Below, piece after piece: positions 31,684 to 34,320 of a DNA stretch of 34,320 nt; positions within the stretch are counted from its first letter, which is position 1; the number at the start of each line of letters is the position of its first letter. The position numbers were made by a program, and so were the translations under genes. The stretch is taken from NCBI GenBank assembly GCA_945883745.1, contig CAMCYH010000026.1, forward strand, positions 1 to 34,320. Direction: 5' to 3'. The DNA comes from Candidatus Kuenenia stuttgartensis (GTDB lineage Bacteria > Planctomycetota > Planctomycetia > Pirellulales > UBA1268). The notes under the pieces are model-generated. The model saw only the letters and a list, made by a program, of their open reading frames with translations, was not told the DNA's origin and ran no database searches.

Positions 31684-34083
31684 TCACGGGCACATGAAGG
31701 TTTCGTCGAGGTTGAGGATCACGTTCGCCACGACCGTCCACGCGGCGAGATCGGCGAGGTCGACGTCGAGATCGGCCGGCACTGGTCCAAGTGGATCGGT
31801 TGCCATCTGCCTGGCGTCGGCGAGGGATGCGGTGAACTCCGCCAAAGCCTCGCCGTGAAGCCGCACGAGCCGATCCACCTCGGCGGCCGATGGATAGCGG
31901 GCGAGCACCAGCCGGAAGCCCTGAATCGCCCGGTCGGCCGCAGTCGAGCCCCCATCCCGCACCATCCGTCGCGCGAGCGCCTGGGCGGCCTCGACATACG
32001 CCGGGTCATTCATCGTCACAAGCGCCTGGAGCGGCGTATTCGTGCGGGGCCGGCGAATCGTGCAGACCTCCCGCGACGGTGCGTCAAACGTGGCCATTGA
32101 CGGGTATGGATTGCTGCGTCGCCACGTCGTGTAGAGCGCCCGGCGGTAGCGGTCTTCGCCAGTGCTTGTCTTCCAATCAATGCCACCTCCAAAGGCTGCC
32201 CGCAGGCCGAGGTCGGGCTGGGGCGGGTGGACGCTTGGGCCGCCCTTCTTCTGCGAAAGCAGCCCTGCGGCGGCGAGGGCCTGGTCGCGAATCACTTCTG
32301 CCGAGAGCCGCACCCGAGGACCGCAGCCAATGAGGCGATTCTCCGGATCACGGGCCACGAGGTCGGGTGGGCATTTCGATGTCTGTCGATAGGCCGCACT
32401 CGTCACGATCAGCCGTTGGATCGCCTTGAGATCCCAGCCACTCTCTACCAGTTCACACGCCAACCAGTCGAGCAACTCGGGGTGGATGGGCAATTCACCC
32501 TGGCTGCCAAACTCCTCGCTCGTCGACACGATGCCGATGCCGAAAAACCGCTCCCAGATGCGATTGACCACCACGCGGGCCGTAAGCGGATTGGCCGGAT
32601 CGACGAGCCACTTCGCCAGCGCGAGCCGGTCGGCCCGCCCCCCCTCCGGCACGGCGACGCCGTGGAACACCTCAGGCACGCCCTCGCTCACCTCGTCACC
32701 AAGGTTTTGCCAGTTGCCACGAAGTTGAATCTTCGTCACACGACGCTTGTCGCCGGCCAGTTCCTCAAAGACCGGCACCGTTGCCGCCGGCGTCGCAGCC
32801 AGCTTCTTCCGCAGCTCGCCGATGATCTTTCGAGCCGGCTGAAATTCTGGCGGTTCGGCGCGATCCTTCGGGACCGGCGCTTTCAGCTCCGGGATCCCCG
32901 CCTCGATCGCCGCGATCTTCTGTTCGATCGCGGCCCGCTGCAGATCGATCGGCTCCCACGGGACGCGCACGGTTGGCGTCTCGTCCTTGCGATCCGCATC
33001 GGCGGTGTTGTTGAGAATCGCGTAAAGCTGGAAGTATTCCTTCTGGGACAGAGGATCGTATTTGTGGTCGTGGCACTGGGCACAGGCCATCGTGGTGCCC
33101 ATCCAGGTGCTCATCGTGGTGTTCACACGATCGATGACGGCGACCGTGCGAAACTCCTCATCGATCGTGCCGCCTTCGTTGTTGGTGAGCGTATTGCGGT
33201 GGAAGGCGGTGGCCACCTTGTCGTCGAGCGTGGCGTCGGGGAGCAGGTCACCGGCCAACTGACGGATCGTGAACTGATCGAACGGCATGTTTGCATCAAA
33301 CGCCTCCACCACCCAGTCGCGCCAGCCCCAGATCGTCCGCGGCGGATCGTCGGCATAGCCGGCGCTGTCGGCGTAGCGTGCCAGATCGAGCCACTGCCGG
33401 GCCATGTGTTCGCCGTAGCCATCGTGAGCGAGCAATCGATCGACGAGTTTCTCCATGGCGTCGGCCGCAGGATCGGCGGCGAAGGCATCGATTTCCGACA
33501 GGCTCAGCGGCAGGCCAGTGAGATCGAGGGCCAGCCGCCGCGCGAGCGTAAGGCGATCGGCCTCAGGCTGCGGCGAGAGTCCTTCAGCCTCGAGCCGCGC
33601 GAGGATGAAGCGATCGATGTCGTTCTTCGCCCACGCGGAATTTTTCACGGCCGGCACGGCTGGCCGTCGGGGTGGCACATAGGCCCAGTGAGGCTCGTAG
33701 GTTGCTCCCGCCGCGATCCACCGACGGAGCAGGTCAATATCTTTGTCGGCAAGCCGCTGGCCGGCTTCCGGGGGCGGCATTACAAGATCGGGATCGGTCG
33801 ACGTGATCCGAGCGATCAACTCACTCTCGTCGGAATTGCCGGGCACGATCGCGGCATGGCCGCCGAGGTCGGCCGTCGCGCCGGCAAACGTGTCGAGCCG
33901 CAGGCCGTCGTCGCCGCCCCCGTGGCGGTCCTCGCCATCGGGGCCATGACACCGCACGCAGCGGTTGGAGAGCAGTCCCTTGATGTCGCGGGTGTATGAA
34001 GGAGTGTCGTCGGCGGCGACAGCGATGAGGCCGCCCGATGCGATTCCAAATCCCGCAAGAACCGACAAGCCGAAGTGTCTCAT
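31684..34083 (-). CDS. PSCyt1-DUF1549-DUF1553 cytochrome-type protein
   Basis: From ATG 34083 the protein has 799 residues; an in-frame ATG at 34215 would add a non-signal N-terminus and is rejected. The signal peptide MRHFGLSVLAGFGIASGGLI ends near VAADD. CVRCHG at residues 42-47 is the c-type heme motif of PSCyt1, with LRLDTFAGA following. DUF1549 (PSCyt2) starts near residue 150 (IDRFILARLEAEGLSPQPEA; RLALDLTGLP) and includes a second heme motif MACAQCHDHKYDP. DUF1553 (PSD1) follows with RVVVNRIWERFFGIGIVST, FGSQGELPIHPELLDWLA and RRPRTNTPLQALVTMNDP. It is exported, heme-bearing and coupled with the DUF1501 gene; function still unknown. Confidence 0.93.
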   Translation of the reverse strand: MRHFGLSVLAGFGIASGGLIAVAADDTPSYTRDIKGLLSNRCVRCHGPDGEDRHGGGDDGLRLDTFAGATADLGGHAAIVPGNSDESELIARITSTDPDLVMPPPEAGQRLADKDIDLLRRWIAAGATYEPHWAYVPPRRPAVPAVKNSAWAKNDIDRFILARLEAEGLSPQPEADRLTLARRLALDLTGLPLSLSEIDAFAADPAADAMEKLVDRLLAHDGYGEHMARQWLDLARYADSAGYADDPPRTIWGWRDWVVEAFDANMPFDQFTIRQLAGDLLPDATLDDKVATAFHRNTLTNNEGGTIDEEFRTVAVIDRVNTTMSTWMGTTMACAQCHDHKYDPLSQKEYFQLYAILNNTADADRKDETPTVRVPWEPIDLQRAAIEQKIAAIEAGIPELKAPVPKDRAEPPEFQPARKIIGELRKKLAATPAATVPVFEELAGDKRRVTKIQLRGNWQNLGDEVSEGVPEVFHGVAVPEGGRADRLALAKWLVDPANPLTARVVVNRIWERFFGIGIVSTSEEFGSQGELPIHPELLDWLACELVESGWDLKAIQRLIVTSAAYRQTSKCPPDLVARDPENRLIGCGPRVRLSAEVIRDQALAAAGLLSQKKGGPSVHPPQPDLGLRAAFGGGIDWKTSTGEDRYRRALYTTWRRSNPYPSMATFDAPSREVCTIRRPRTNTPLQALVTMNDPAYVEAAQALARRMVRDGGSTAADRAIQGFRLVLARYPSAAEVDRLVRLHGEALAEFTASLADARQMATDPLGPVPADLDVDLADLAAWTVVANVILNLDETFMCP

Positions 34084-34271
34084 GGAACCTGATTCCTGAA
34101 TGACACCCGCGTCGCCGTCGGAGGCTGCCGGCCCTCGACGCGGATCCCGCGGCCGGAGGCGGCCGGGATCGATCGGCGGTTTTCTGAAGTATATATCGGT
34201 CACCGCCGCTGCCACACGCCACCGGCTGCCCAGACGGCCCCCGTCTTCACAGGGAATTACGGTTTTACAGG

Positions 34272-34320
34272 ATGAGCGAGCGAAAACCGCGGGTGGAGGA
34301 GCCGACCGGTGTTGAGGCGG
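34272..34320 (+). CDS. Possible start of a further gene (partial, 3' end outside window)
   Basis: ATG at 34272, shortly after ACAGG, opens MSERKPRVEEPTGVEA and stays open to the window edge. Only 16 codons are visible, so neither the start nor any family can be confirmed. The 188-base gap to the divergent cytochrome gene would fit a promoter region; TATATA at 34190-34195 could be a -10 box for either direction. Confidence 0.3.
   Translation, partial: MSERKPRVEEPTGVEA

Noticed and set aside
32227..33999. A 590-codon plus-strand open frame
   Set aside because: Exact shadow of the DUF1549/DUF1553 gene on the minus strand; composition is Arg/His/Gly-rich and no motif is present.

Overview
The window is GC-rich bacterial chromosome that reads as Planctomycetes, most likely Pirellulales-like. 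The evidence is the set of planctomycete-typical families: two cytochrome/PSD-type proteins paired with DUF1552 and DUF1501 partners, two DUF1559 prepilin-like proteins, a formaldehyde-activating-enzyme homologue, and many small exported proteins of unknown function. I saw no rRNA, tRNA, CRISPR array, insertion sequence, integrase or phage gene. The assignment rests on protein families recognised by eye, not on a search.

Region 1-3520 is the most disturbed part. It holds a membrane acyltransferase running off the left edge with an ankyrin-like segment inside it, an ABC ATPase start cut off inside its Walker A motif where it meets prmA, a small exported zinc-ribbon-like protein, a C-terminal scrap of a RidA-family gene, and a pair of hypothetical reading frames whose second member lacks a normal start codon. 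A minus-strand structured RNA candidate follows, with a very strong Shine-Dalgarno sequence, an 11-codon reading frame and a textbook terminator.

Region 3521-15860 is mainly housekeeping: an exported FAD-dependent oxidoreductase, a CBS-pair protein, RNase III, a DegP/HtrA protease overlapping pdxJ by one base, an alkaline phosphatase, then phosphoenolpyruvate carboxylase followed by a phosphofructokinase. A formaldehyde-activating-enzyme homologue lies tail to tail with the phosphofructokinase. Palindromic GC-rich repeats occur around 5845, 6750-6880 and 9250-9325, and the last one supplies the end of the alkaline phosphatase gene.

Region 16071-23033 begins with a cytochrome/PSD protein and its DUF1552 partner (overlapping start and stop). 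Two divergent cassettes follow, each a DUF1559 prepilin-like protein followed by a small lipoprotein, back to back around a short intergenic region with overlapping promoter-like sequences.

Region 23086-27677 is minus-strand: a three-gene unit (SnoaL/DUF4440-like exported protein, glycine-rich exported protein, cyclase-family exported protein) with a PaaK/CapK-like adenylate-forming enzyme upstream of it. Region 27678-34320 has a 20-base perfect palindrome before a small exported protein, a SprT-like metalloprotease whose end overlaps that gene antisense, a PQQ-type beta-propeller protein, a DUF1549/DUF1553 + DUF1501 pair, and the first codons of a possible gene at the right edge.

I did not find a clearly new defence or mobile system. 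The best leads are the small structured RNA at 3176-3310, the mirrored DUF1559/lipoprotein cassettes, the formaldehyde-activating homologue that seems to lack the catalytic histidine, and the truncated ABC ATPase junction.
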